Shown here: positions 44,406-57,300 of the stretch, piece by piece
Layout: each line of letters opens with the position of its first letter
How positions within the stretch are numbered: position 1 is the first letter of the stretch
Source of the DNA: Bradysia coprophila
Taxonomy: Eukaryota > Arthropoda > Insecta > Diptera > Sciaridae
Length of the DNA: 64,000 bases
Assembly (NCBI RefSeq): GCF_014529535.1
Contig: NW_023503616.1
Location: forward strand, 6,558,584-6,622,583
Direction of reading: 5' to 3'
Program-made: the position numbers and the translations under genes
The notes under the pieces: model-generated
What the model was told of the DNA's origin: nothing
What the model saw: the letters and a program-made list of their open reading frames with translations, nothing else
The model's database searches: none

Positions 44406-44442
44406 TAAATGAATGAATGAATGAATGAATGAATGAATGAAT
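44406..44442. repeat. (GAAT)n microsatellite
   Basis: Nine or so gaat units in a row. The last ones overlap the first possible start codon of the hypothetical gene that follows. Confidence 0.85.
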
Positions 44443-44457
44443 GTGTCTTTTAATATT

Positions 44458-45262
44458 ATGTCACAGTTGCATTTGACTGGGAGGACGCAAACCGCGTTGG
44501 TTGGGCAATTGCTTCGGGTAATCCACAAGTTAACGGTGGATTTGGACAGAGCAAAAGAAGATTGCCGTGGTGTGAAGGAAGCCCACGAGGAGGAAAAAGA
44601 GAATTTGCTTCGTCTGATGTACACTGTGACCAAACAGTCAGAGGCTTCGTCTGCACCGCCCGATGCATCGCCCACTATGCCATATGTTTCATCGTCGACT
44701 ACACCATACATTCAATCATCCACCAATCCGACAACTCAATCCACCACACCTTCCACCCAATCTCTTGCTGCTAGGTTGACTGTTTCCACACCGAATATTA
44801 AGGATAAGGTAACTTGTTTTTCCTGTTGCATTTTCAACATTACTTAATGCATCAATTTCTCTAGTTATTCATCCACTCGAATTTTTACTTACTTGGCTAA
44901 CGAAGTGGAGAAACTACAATTCAAAGAGCCTTGGTACCCACCTAAGACAATATACCCCAACGTCTCCGAATTTCGGGCTATTATCGAAATAGGGGAACCA
45001 TTCAGTGGGATACGTTCGCACGAACTGTGACACTATCGTTGTGAGTTCGCTTGACAAAAATAATCAACGCTCATTCGCTTGCCACTTGAAAAAATGCTCA
45101 GCATTCATTGGAAAGAATGGTGGCAATAACGATGGTGGTACAACGTCTGATGGTCACGATGGCTCAAAAGTAGAGAGTGAAGTCGTAGCGAATCCTTCAT
45201 CTCAGGCTTTGAATTTGAATGGCTTTCCACCGGTCGGGATAGAATCTGAATCGGATATGTAA
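44458..45262 (+). CDS. Hypothetical two-exon gene, or decaying gene, convergent with maleless
   Basis: The first segment, 44458-44808 (start could also be 44437, in the microsatellite), encodes a heptad-like charged stretch (LTVDLDRAKEDCRGVKEA), then a long Ser/Thr/Pro-rich region, and ends at gtaact. The second open segment, 44993-45262, is in phase if the intron is 44809-44992. It contains VGYVRTNCDTIVVSS and FACHLKKCSAFIG, then a Gly/Asp/Ser-rich acidic tail ending at TAA. A better acceptor exists at 44864 (ctctag), but reading from it needs frame changes: 44866-44990 is protein-like in another frame. AATAAA lies near 45433. No family was recognised; it may be a pseudogene. Confidence 0.35.
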
Positions 45263-45456
45263 TCCAATCTTCCAGTATAGGGGCCAACGACAGTGTTGTA
45301 CTTGATGTCTAATGTTCTACCTAAAAATCACTTTGTTTTTGTAAGTAATGTTTTCATAGTTGTTTGTTTCCGTGACAGTTCATTATTTTGTTTCTGATTT
45401 TATCCCTGGCCTGTCAATTACGATATTACATCAATAAAAAGAAAATTGGATTTTTT

Positions 45457-45462
45457 TTTATT
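45457..45462 (-). terminator. Likely poly(A) signal of maleless
   Basis: AATAAA on the - strand lies about 70 bases after the maleless stop codon. The convergent hypothetical gene has its own AATAAA at about 45433 on the + strand. Confidence 0.5.
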
Positions 45463-45532
45463 CAGCGAAAGGTTTAATTCTATTTGCAAAATAATGGTGC
45501 ACACGCACGTTGTAGCCTCAGTTGTTATTTAT

Positions 45533-48500
45533 TTATGATCCAAATCCGCCACCGAAACTACCACCTCGTCGCCTGAATCCGTTGTTGTTACGGCCTCCAT
45601 ATCGTGAACCATAATTTGAGCCGAAATTGTTGCCACCACCTCGTGAATTACCTCCGGACCACCCGCCTCGAAAATTATTTCCGGAATTGTTACCACCAAA
45701 ATTTCCGGAATTGTTACCACCAAAATTTCCGGAATAGTTGCCGCCAAAACTTCCGGATCCATTTCCTCGTCCGAATTTACCTCCTCCCTGTCCACTTGGA
45801 AAAGATCTTGGTGCTGAACGTTGACTCAGTGGCGTTATGCCCGTTTCGCGTACAATTTCATGATCACCTGCATCCATTACACACAATTGCTCTACAACGG
45901 CTATCAAATTTCGGAATGGCTCATCAAGATTCAAAATATCTTCTGGTGATTCGGATGCCATTATTATCAAATTCTCCAGAGCAGGTCGTAGGGCAGCTAT
46001 CAGTGAGGCTTCGTACGGATCCATTTCATAATTCAGCCAACCATCAAGCCTAACTGTTTTTTGGTCGATCATTTCAACTTTTCTCGATCCGAACAATATC
46101 AAATGAATGGGCGCCACCATTGTCATCTGTTTACAGGACACTGCTCGTGTTCTGATTTTCTCGCCGAAAACGAAAAATGGATATGGGAATGTGACAGCCA
46201 AATTTGTGCAATTAACTGAAGTTTTATGGATAAGAGCTGCCTTCGATTCGGTTGTCAACACTTTACGCTTCTCTTTGTGGTAGCAAACATTTGGATATAA
46301 TCCCATGCATAACAAAGCGAGGGTCATGTCCAATTTCGGATCGGATCCATTTTGATCAATGTGCATGTTAAGGATGGTCTCTTCGGGAAAACCGGATTGT
46401 TGCAATAAGTCCAGTAGTTGTCGCTTAGCCTCAAACATGACACGCATTGTGGGCAACTGTAGACCCTTCCATTCACAAAATCTTATTTCCTCATCTTCAC
46501 CTTTATCTCGTGCGCGATTCCACATATGCGAGGCTACCAACATTGCCACATGATCGGAGTGTTTAGTTCCTCCCAATGCTTTTTGATGATTACTCAGACG
46601 CCGTTGTCCTAAATCTAGGGTGAAGACTTCTGAGAATGTGCCCGAATAAGCTGCCATTGCTCCCAATGCATCACCACAAAGGAAAATGCAGCCAAGGACC
46701 ATCATCTTACCAAGTCGGGGTTCTATATAAAAAATTGACAAAATCAGCCAAATTGCATTATGCGAATGATTCGGCATTTACCTATTGGCAAGCGAGCTAG
46801 AATTTTACCCAACGGACTCAAATCATCGTTTTCGTTTAGGCATTTCAGATCTCTGAGCACGACTTCTGCTTCAATAACTGCGTCCAGTGGTGGAGGCTCG
46901 ATAGCTTGAGAGAGAAAAGACTGAATGAAACGGCTAAATACGAACGGAATTTTTAATCTAAGTTTACCTTTCGACAGAAACTGCCCAATCGCTCCGAGTC
47001 TGAGCAACTAGAAGTAAAATATGACGAAATGTGATGTGAATTTAACAAGTTATGTTGAACACTTACCTTGATGCTCAATGCCAATTCATGTAAAGGAGTA
47101 CGAAACATTTCCGGTGTCAAATGTTCTTCCAATTTTGCGAAACGTGCTCGGGAACACAATGTGAAACAAAAACCAGGACGAACTCGACCTGCACGACCTT
47201 TCCGTTGTTCCAAATTAGTTTTTGATGCCCAAACCGTAGCATAGCTTGTCATGTTATTGTGAGAGGTGAACAGTTTCATTCGAGCTTTGCAAATATCGAT
47301 CACATACACCTGATGAGTACAACAAGTTCGAATAAATTTTTGTTGTTAGTGATTTTGGAAGAGGAGGTAGTTACAATGTCGTCGATTGTGATCGAAGTTT
47401 CAGCAATGTTCGTTGATAGAATGATCTTTGTGACACCCGGCGGCACAGGCTCGAAAACTTTTCTTTGGTCTTCTCGTGGAATCTGGGAGTGACATGGCAA
47501 AATTCGAAATTCTGATCCACCGAATCGACCAGATTGCAAATGTTTCATCAAAGCAAAGATCAAATTCCAGCCGGGCAGGAAAATCAAAACTGCGCCAGGT
47601 ACATTTTTCTGCTTTATGAAGAGCAGCAATGCTTCGATAAGCTCAAAGCTCACATCAGACTCGGACATTGCAGCCATTGCTGCTTTGGTTTCATTCGAAT
47701 AGTTACCAGCGAGAATCGTTTTGTTTAAATTCTGATCACCATCTGTCTCAATGCCAACCATTTCTGATTCGTCGTCACGTTTTCTCTTACGACTTTCTGG
47801 ACTCGGAACAAATTTAGTCATCTCGATGCAATCTTCCAAAAATAATTGGGTGACTGGATGGGCCCGGCCAGGAATCTCTACCACAGGACATTTGCCAAAA
47901 TATTCGGAGAATAACGATGTGTCTATAGTGGCTGACATTAAAATGACACGCAAATCTGGATAGGTGTGAACCATGTCTCTTAGCACAACCAATATGAAGT
48001 CACTGTTAACATCTCGTTCGTGGATTTCATCGACAATGACATGTGACACTCCTCGCAGTCCGGCTTCTAGCTTTCGCAGTAAAACACCGATTGTGCAAAA
48101 CATTATGGATCCGAAAGGTCGAGGCAGACATGACTCAAATCGAACTGAATAGCCAACAGATTCACCGATATTCTCGTTACGTTCAACTGCAATTCGTTCA
48201 GACACACTGACTGCACTAATTCGTCGCGGTTGTGTAACGGCAATGTTGCACCAAGCGCCCTGTCCAGAATTGGTATAGTCCTCTAAAATGTACTGTGCAA
48301 TCTGTGTGGTTTTTCCGCAGCCCGTGGCTCCTTTAACGATAACAACGGAGTTGTCATTGATTAGTGTCATGATTTCGTTCTTCATCGCAGCGACGGGTAA
48401 TGTTTCCCGGAATTTCATTCTATCGATGAGCTCGTTATCACTTTGAATTTTGTCCCGTGAAATTTGAAGCAGTTCGTCGCTCAATTGTTCCAGGGTAGCT

Positions 48501-50480
48501 GTGGCTAAGTATCCCTCATCAATGTTACATGCAGTCCAGGGGTTCCTAAATATCATGGACAGGCATTTTTACAATAACGGTTTTGGCATTTTAGTTGTGT
48601 GTTTAGTTTACCAGTTGGGTTGAGGTGGAGACCACGAAATGACTGAACTGGTTTGATTGACATTGGCGATCCGATTGGTTGGTTCGTTCGACGGAATCTA
48701 AATGGGCGAATATATTGCCTTTATTGTTAACTCGGCAATATCCGCATAATACGTACCAACAAACTATAAGGTTGCTCCTCAGTGTCTTCTTCAGTTTTCA
48801 ACCGACTGTTTATAGAAACAGGTTCGATGTTTAAGTCTCTCAAACAACATTCTAGACGATTCACCAAATCCGGACTTATGCGAACGGGATAAGAGGTCAA
48901 CTGATCTTCAGCGCTGAAAAATGAAAACAATTTAGTGTGCACTTCAACTCACTCAAATGACTCCGAAAACAACGTACGGTCTCACTCTTATGGAACCAGA
49001 AAATGCTTCAATCGCCTTCAAATGGTAAAGTTGACGAACCAGAGACAAAGCACACGATTTGCTTGCTATTTGTTTATTGGAACCACTTTCGCGGCCAGTA
49101 ATGGTTCGATTCAATTGTTTGACGAAGATTTTCATTTCCGCCATGAAACTCCTTGAAATGATGTTGACGATTAAAATGAGATAAAATTTCGTCTTGACGA
49201 CTTACCCTGCTTACGAAATCAACCAAATAATAAAACAAAATTCAGAAGACCCGAGGAACAGTCTCGCCCAGTGGTTGACGCTCACGAAGTGCAGTGCTAT
49301 CTCTGTTTGTCTCTCCTTTTATCGCTCTCAATTTTGATTCTGTTAAGATGAAAGTCAAATTATCACAAACCGACCAAATTTTCATGATAATTTCAACTTC
49401 TTCTTGATGTGGATCAATGACTGTAATCCTCAAAGCTTTATGAAATTTCGTTTTTACTCTACATTTGCGTCAATAATCAGGCGGAAAACTTTCCACTGTT
49501 TACCGCACCTATATCTCCACATTTTACAATGGATAACGATCAACGACACATTTTTACTATTTTGTCATTTATCATCCTGTTGAGATAGCACAGCACTTCA
49601 GTTCCTCAGCCGAACAATAATTTTTCTTCCTCAGATTTTCTGAATTTCTCAGATCGTGCACACAGATTATGGAAAATATTAAAAAAAAAGTCAGTCGACG
49701 AAATACCTAGCATGGTCTGGACCCACTGGAGTGTATCGGTAGTCCGCTTGAATTTTATTCATTTGCATGAACTGATGCAATTTCGCTTTAGCATTTTCGA
49801 TGGTCCAATTGCCATGGATTTGCGCTACAAAGATTTCAGTTGACTAACATCTTCAACCTTATGAAAGTGTATCCATACCATTCACATCCAACGATTCAGC
49901 TTCTTCCATTCGTAGATTTTGTTGGGCACGATCCAAGTAGCTTTGCGGTCTGAAGTCATCATTTTGATTCTGATATGGTCGGTAAGCTGTACCAAGATCT
50001 TGTGGACCGAATCCCTCCTATTTAGTCAGAGGAATTTATTAGATTTGTGAATTTATAAGAAACGAATGTGGTTGAAGACCTTGAACACTTGATTGTTTCG
50101 ATTCACTCCCGATCCCATTAACGGCGGTATCGCTGGACCAGCTGCACTGTCAATGACATCACCGGGAACTTCAGATGCGTTTATGTTACCATTTCTGACC
50201 AGAAAACTGACAAAATCTCTTGCGGCATTCTTTTCGGCATCCTTTTTAACAGTTGAATTTCCAGCACCGACATAATTGAACCCAGCCACTCTTAATTCGC
50301 AGAGAAAACGTTGTCTATGCTTCGGCCCTAAGTGCCGTAAAATCGATATCGATATTTTGATGTTTGGAGTTGGAAAGGGGATATTTTATCGAAAATATTA
50401 CCGGTCGGTCGGCTCTCGAACTGCGGTTCTACCTTCGTTTTGTTGCACCACGTATGGAAATATGACTTGATGTCACTCAT
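45533..50480 (-). CDS. mle: ATP-dependent RNA helicase maleless / DHX9, twelve exons
   Basis: DHX9/MLE is a nuclear DExH helicase that unwinds double-stranded RNA. In Drosophila it remodels roX RNA in X-chromosome dosage compensation and acts in RNA editing and splicing. Exons (high to low): 50480-50402, 50327-50080, 50017-49879, 49824-49707, 49148-48978, 48913-48757, 48697-48612, 48545-47375, 47309-47067, 47007-46968, 46904-46782, 46722-45533. All are in phase, giving 1254 residues against about 1270-1290 for relatives. Order: dsRNA-binding domain 1 (about 1-78), dsRNA-binding domain 2 (about 155-240), a linker with [12 protein letters not shown], Walker [10 protein letters not shown] (about 405-413), DEIH (about 505), SAT (about 537), [12 protein letters not shown] (about 758), HA2/OB-fold (about 820-1130), then a Gly/Asn/Arg-rich tail. 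No key motif is missing. The donor at 50080 (gtcttc) is weak. Confidence 0.93.
45683..45754 (-). repeat. Three 24-base tandem repeats in the maleless tail
   Basis: Three consecutive 24-base units, the first two identical, encode an eight-residue Gly/Asn/Ser/Phe repeat (GNFGGNNS type). They are in frame and enlarge the low-complexity RNA-binding tail. Confidence 0.8.
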
Positions 50481-52742
50481 TTCAGTATTTTTTTGCTTAT
50501 AGCAAAAATTATATCCAATTTTTCAGTGAAACAATAATTAGTACGGTAAATACTTTACAATGCCGATATGTCAGTAGTTGTTGAGATGTGAGCATTCTAG
50601 TGTTGCCTGGGTGACTAGAAATTTAGTGATGTGAGCAGAAATCTCAAATAAGATTTTCAAAATTATTAACGTTTTGAATTGTGAAATGAAGGAAATATGC
50701 AAGAGATGCGAGTTGAAACCAAACAGTTTACTTGAAATAATAAAATTCAAAGTGCTTTCTAATTGCATAATGGTGCTCATGATGCATAAATGATAACATT
50801 ACACGTACACCACCATGAGAAACAAAGAAAAAGTTTTCGTTTCCTCTAATGCATGTACATAAACCATGTGAACGCAATCGCGTGTTTTAACAATATGCGT
50901 ACATCTGATAACCCCCAAGAACATCAAAACAAAACCCAAAGAAACTCAGTTTCATTAGTTTTATTCGGCTAAGCGCAAGTAAAGAAATCGTTTTCGACAT
51001 TTTTCGTCAGTAATACAAGAGAAACCAATGCATAAAGTTGGAACAGCTTCAACAGCTTTCATCCATATATATCGGCTTTGATTAAATGTGTGTGACAGTT
51101 TCAGTTGTTTTTGTACGGAAAAAAGAAAAATGAATTTGCAAAGAAGAAGAAGAAGAAGAGTGATGTGATATAGCTGATTATTTTAAGTGACAATTTACGG
51201 TTATTGTTCTTTCATATCGGTGAACATTTTAATAGAATGAAAAGTTGAAGATAAGCGTCAAATCAAATCAAAGGTAGTTGAAACAGATTAACAACACCAA
51301 AAGTACCGACAAAGCAAAGGAAAACGCGGGAAACTATGTGAATTATCGCTCGCTTGTTATTGTTGAATCAAAGTCATATTTTCGAGAATCACTGAGAGTG
51401 ATAAAAAAAAACGACATCTAAGATTTCGTGCGGGGAGATACTATTTTTAAAGGTTCGCAGTTCATTACAATTTTTCGTATCGCTACAAAAACCTATTCGC
51501 ATCTATCACATCCGCACAGATTACTCCTATTGATGTAATTAATTGCTTCAAATTAATTTGATTATTTTCGTTTCCAACCTACATACAACGACGATTAATC
51601 TCCTAGCATTCATTCACTTTATTTACACTTCTTAAACAAAACACAACTTGAATGTGTAAGCCCATTTGGAGTTGCCGAAGAAATCTTTAGAGAGAACCAC
51701 CTAAAGTGTGTATATATTTGAATGCATATAATGAACAAAAAAGCATTTTAATTTGCTTATTTCAACAGCGATATAACAGCTCACTGCTATAGCTATCTAT
51801 ATAGCTATACATGTTAGCCGAGTCATATGACCAAAATATCGCACACGTGATTCAAGCTTGTGTTAGTTAATGTTGTTGTACGTAATGTATTCAATGAATT
51901 AACGTTTTGTTTGCTTCATTTCAAGCGAATCTGAACAATAAATACCTATGTGATATACATGTCTGTATACACATATATTTACCACGAGTATATTTGATTC
52001 CAATTCGTGACTTTTTTTCTCTCTAATATTTGACAAATTTATATTTGTACGAACATATCATCCTTGTATTTCTTTTGGCTTATTACGTTTCCTTAGCAAT
52101 TGAATGTTTAAAGAAAAAAGAAATATATACAACCAACACAAATGTTTGATTTGTTGAATGGACATTGGTGGTGCGTTCGCATATTATATTATACGTATAC
52201 ATTCATAACAAGCTGTAATAATATGTTTACATCGCGAAAAGTTAACCGATATTGTAACGAATAATTGGCGAAATCGTTTAGTTACTGCAGGAAGTTGGTT
52301 GAGAAAAGATTTGCACCGCTCGGATGGTATAGCGTATTTAGTTGTTCGCAAGTGAGAGCAGTTTTTTTTTTGTTCATACGTACCGAAACAGTGTGAATGC
52401 GGGACCTATATTTCTTTTGCTTAATCGGTACAGACGGTACAGAGTTGGTTTGAAAATCTTTTTTTAATTTTATCTAAAATAATTTTCGTTGGAAAATTTT
52501 TTCAAAGAAGGGAAAAAACATCAAATTGTGTGATATGACAAAAATATTTGCAATAAAAAATTTACAAAATATAACATTGGGTTATATATAAGTGATAAAA
52601 CAAAAATACACCACGCAAGAGCACATGATGTGTTGTGAACGTGAACGGTGGATTTATTTTGTGTATTGTATTAATGTCGTATCAGTGTTGAGCTGTAATA
52701 ATCAACAACAAGTTGCTAATAAGAAAACGCACAAATATAAAA
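50481..52742. promoter_or_regulatory. Intergenic region between two divergent genes
   Basis: maleless reads leftward from 50480, and the next coding exon reads rightward from 52743, so the 2.26 kb between should contain both promoters and 5' leaders. An initiator-like ttcagtt lies near 51099 and a (gaa)n run near 51140. No TATA box was chosen with confidence. No other gene was seen. Confidence 0.45.
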
Positions 52743-52819
52743 ATGGCTCTGTTCAATAAAATATTTTCATCACATAAGCGGAAAAGTACGAGTTCAACAG
52801 GCCGTCAACCCAATGCAGG
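52743..52819 (+). CDS. First coding exon of an unidentified gene
   Basis: ATG at 52743 with a favourable context (aaaatggct) opens 25 codons plus two bases, ending at a perfect gtaagt donor. The peptide is basic and Ser/Thr-rich, starting MALFNKIFSSHKRK, which resembles the short N-terminal leaders of cytoplasmic or membrane-associated scaffold and signalling proteins. It is too short to assign a family. The AT-rich, TATA- and Inr-containing region before it fits a 5' leader. Later exons probably lie beyond the window, since no phase-2 acceptor followed by convincing coding sequence was found up to 64000. Confidence 0.5.
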
Positions 52820-54176
52820 GTAAGTCATAATATCCACATGCCTGAAACAGAACGAATCTTTCTCTTAATATAGTTAGAATGATGATAATGATTGACCGAC
52901 ATTGAAACACCTGTAGTTTGAATTGTATTTCATCTCCAAATATTATTGAATTTACATAAGTACTATAAGATATAATCGACGTAATCTATCAGCCCTTGTT
53001 TTATTGAGAGTTTTTGTCAGCTACTCAGACCGTCACAACCCTCATTTATAAGTCTAATTAGACGTGTTTTATTAACTGTATAACTCGAAAATAAAATCCA
53101 TTACACTGCGTACTTCGTACAAGTTTCTCAATCTTAAAATAGTTGATAATTAAAGTATATTTATAAAATGGTTCTATCGGTCTATGTGTTGCGCTAATCA
53201 TTTTTTTTTTGGTTCCACTATGGTGACGATCGTTTTGATTTCGTCCGAATCTATTTATGAAGCATATTGCTACAATCTTCTACATTAAGTTAAATAAAAT
53301 TATTTCATCAGAATATCCCTTAGATGCTTCACAATGAAACATCACAAACGTTTCTCGTTTGAAAAGTACCAACGGCATCAGAAGCTACGCAACGCAGTTA
53401 CAGTTTCACTTCGTGAGCGATTCGTATTAGTAACAGTTTATCAGACGACCATTTCAACCAATAGCAATTCTTAATGGAGTGCTAAACGGAGTGTTAAAGA
53501 TAGCTTTTGAACGTCTTAAGTCTCTATGTCGTACATCTCTCATTTTAATATATAGCACGAAAGTCTCATTTTAGTCAAAACTCGACAAATAGCAGGTGTA
53601 GAGAGCGAATCACATGATTTGCAGAACACAATTTATTGGAATTGATAATGTAAGAAATAAAAGACAGGTAGCTCTTTTTATCTTAATTGAACTTATAATT
53701 CATTTGACATTACTACCATACCTTGACAGAACTGGCATATTATGAAATATTTTCTGTCTATCTAAACATGAAATCAGAAGGTGAACCTCAATCATCTGTT
53801 GATTTGAATATATCTGGCTAGGGCTCTTGAATATAGTAATAGTAAAACAAAAGAATTACAAGACATTACGTGATATTGAACCCAAAATACCTATCAAGTA
53901 GAATCTGAAGTGATATTAAGACATGACGTTTCTCTATTCTGTGATTTACTTGTGTTTCACAAAATATTTTCGCTATCTCAAAACAGATGGCCCGAGTTTC
54001 TATTCCATTTTTTTCTTTTTAACGAAAAGAGGATATGACGTTTTTATCGAACTTTGGTGCCACGGCACATCCGATTAGGTACACCGTACACCTTGGGGTA
54101 TAATGTCAACAGAAAAATAATTAGATTCTCACTCGATGGATTTTAGAAAAATATAATGTTAGCGTATAGCGCAAGG

Positions 54177-54325
54177 TTTCAGCACTTCAGAAAAGTAATT
54201 AATATTTTAATCGGTGCTACGCGATAAGAATTTGGAAAACTGTTTGCTTCGTAGCCTTTTTCCAAATTCTTATCTTGTTACGCGATACTGGGCCAATTGA
54301 ATATTAATAACTGTTCAGGAGTCGT
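54177..54325. mobile_element. MITE-like inverted-repeat element
   Basis: gctacgcgataagaatttgg near 54216 pairs with ccaaattcttatcttgttac (followed by gcgat) near 54261-54285. The outer parts (taattaatatt against aatattaataa) extend the match with mismatches. It is non-coding. Confidence 0.5.
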
Positions 54326-57300
54326 GAGATCATGCAAGCTGACATTATATTTGACTAAAATCCGCCCGTAAAAATTTAATTATTTGGCAATGGGTTACTG
54401 CTTGCTTCAAAAACGAAGTGACTGTAGAATGGAAACAGAGAAAAGTATTAGAAAATTCATTTCGGAATATCACGCCAGTAGGTTGCCATCCGTTTGTCAA
54501 GTAAAAAAGTTAATTAATTAGAAGTATGCAACTCCTTTAGTATGATTAACGTTTAGCGTATTTAATTTTAGTCACCATAATACAAGAATTCGAAAATATT
54601 ACGTCCATTACACATTTCAGCCAAATATACGACATCAATCTCGTTCCAATTTATACCTACATTCATCTACAACATTTATTTCAAAGCTGAACTCTATCAA
54701 CTGTAGTCAGTACGTTGCGTATCACTATTTTCGTATGAAATGTATTTAATTTTGTATTATAAAACATTCGTCTACCGACTAACTATAAAGATATAGATAC
54801 GCTATGGCTATATGTTATATGCAAACAGAGGAAAGCACGTGAGAATTACTCACCAGATTTTTTTTTTCTCATAGAATATTTATATTGAACGTCGTTATTT
54901 ATATACGTGTATCTAGACTATGATGTATAAATGTATTCAAAAATGAAAAGTCGTTTTCGGCTTCGGTTAAGTATGAATGCAAAATCTTGAATGATTAAAG
55001 GTGATTTTAAACTATTTAACTAACTAAAGGTGATTTTATATTAAAGGTTACGTTTGTGTGTGTGTATTAATTTCATATATATAAATGTCCATTTCCATCA
55101 ATATAGATGTTATTCAAGTTCAAAAGCTAGATATTTGCCACAGAAGTTGTAAACAAATAACTTTTCAATAAATAATTATGTCTTTGTCGATGAAAGTTAT
55201 TTTTTAATTGAATTACATTAGATGAAGTCAGTCGAAACGCTAACATTACAGAAAGAATTTTGTTTTTATCGGCCAAATATCACAAAGGCATGTCATTATG
55301 ATCAAATTGAGAACACGCTGTAGTTAGTGTATTTCAAAAGATCAACTTTACGTGCTAGCATGCGGAAGAGCGTACTTTACTTGACTAGTTGTAGCAGTGA
55401 AAATGCAATATTACCTCAAGCTAGCATATCCGACAAATGATAGATATGGTCAATTTTGTTTGCAGTTTGCCCATCCGAGCCAGAAAGTTAAAACGGCAAT
55501 TAGAGGGCTCGTCATTTTATTATCTGTTTCGTTGACTGCACTCAAAAACGTGAGGTAGGATTCTTACTTGTCCGTGATATAAACGTTACCAATTGTAAAG
55601 TTACTGGTTGAAAGTTACTCTTTTATCGATCCAGTAATTTCTCATTGCCACGATCAAGAAACGTACCAGTTCTTTTGGTTAACAAACATTTACCAATTGT
55701 TTTTCGAGTGAGATATCTTACACATTGCTTGCAAATTATTGTTTGGTTCACATTCTGCACGTTCTCCAAACCACATATCAGGCCACCCAAAACAACAAAT
55801 TTAGAAGCAGTCTTTTCGTAGCCCTCGCGTAATGTACGTAACATTTCTTGATTAGTTCCATTTAAAAGTATTTATGTCGAAACGTTAAAACATCAGCTGA
55901 GTAGAGGAAGGTATGTACGTTTCAAAGGGTATTGTAACTGTTACGGTGTTCCGAGCTATTCGAGTTTTTCCGCTACTTATTAAGTGTGAAAAATTACTGT
56001 TTCCTCTGTTTATCTACCATTAACATCGAACGCTTGTTGTTATAATTTATTCCCCTCGTGAATGTCTTTCCTAAGTTGAAACTTTTTTAATTATTCCGCT
56101 TTTGAAAAAATTTTCCACAAATTAGTATTCCACTTCGTTAATTTGGTTTCTTCCAAATATGTTCACATTTAATGTAAAAATTGTACGAAATGTTTATTGA
56201 TTACAGTTTTGTTTCTTTACTATTGCATGATATATGTACTATTGCAGGAAACTGAAGTCAGACATTTGCATCTTTGAGCTGAGATTAGCGAGTACTTTCG
56301 AATTAATTTTGCTTTGAATATCGGATTGATATGAAGATTTAATTTTTTGTTGCAGTGTCACAAATTTTGCATTTGATTGTGATTGTGAAAGGCTTCTGCT
56401 GTAATGTTTCGTTCGATTTCTCAATGTTGCCTATGAATAAACGAATACGACCTGATCACATCCGCCTTCCTCTCGTTACTATGAGACACACTTATGTCAT
56501 CAAATAATATTTATTAATAAAGAACGTACTGTCGCTGTCATTATAAATTTTAATTTGTCAAAATAAATCTCAAAAAATTTCCATTGTTGAAACTTGTCAT
56601 TAGCGTCTTGTCGTCTATATTAGCTAAGTCACACCGCCTTACCTTTAGGTAGTGATTATTTCAACAACAAAAATGTGATGTTCATTATTGACGTTAAGGT
56701 TTATGAACGCTTGTAATCAATTCGTGTGTCGTCGTGCTAATCATTTGTTTTGAGAATGAAATTGATGACCAATTGGTCGGACAATGTTAAATGGACTAAA
56801 CGCTTCATTTCTTTTCAAATATTTGATTGGATATGACTATTATTTGATTTGTTTTACTTAAACATAGACCGAGAGAACGTCACTGCGAACATAAAAAATT
56901 GCTTTGAAAATCCGATTTTGATTTCCCGTGCGCCACCTTGAAATGAACAGTGAAATAATCGTGGTAAATTGATAACCTTTCAGGAACGACTAGTCATTTA
57001 TTGTCGACAGCTAAATATAAGATAAAAATAAGCAAGCAATTAGCTGTGTCAAGTGTTCTCTATACCACACAGGTACGTAGTGGTAACCAAATGAAGTAAA
57101 AAAGTTTGTTTGAAATGCTAGACAAATTCTGCAGAAGTAATTCATTCTGTACATTTACTCTATACAAAAGATAAAAAAAATTCACTTTTTGTAAGAGCTG
57201 TCTCGACTAGTGGTTTTCCGATCGAATCTAAATTTGATTAGATATAAAAATTGGCATTTTCGGAACTGTTGGGTTGGGACAAACTTTGACTGGTGGTTTC

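Noticed and set aside
45604..46053. 149-residue frame on the + strand
   Set aside because: It is antisense to the maleless 3' exon, and its Asn/His/Arg repeats mirror the Gly/Asn-rich coding tail.
55623..55844. 73-residue frame on the - strand with a CxxC motif (IICKQC)
   Set aside because: It is somewhat protein-like, but there is no splice site, poly(A) signal or homologue to support it. It is left out as a gene.
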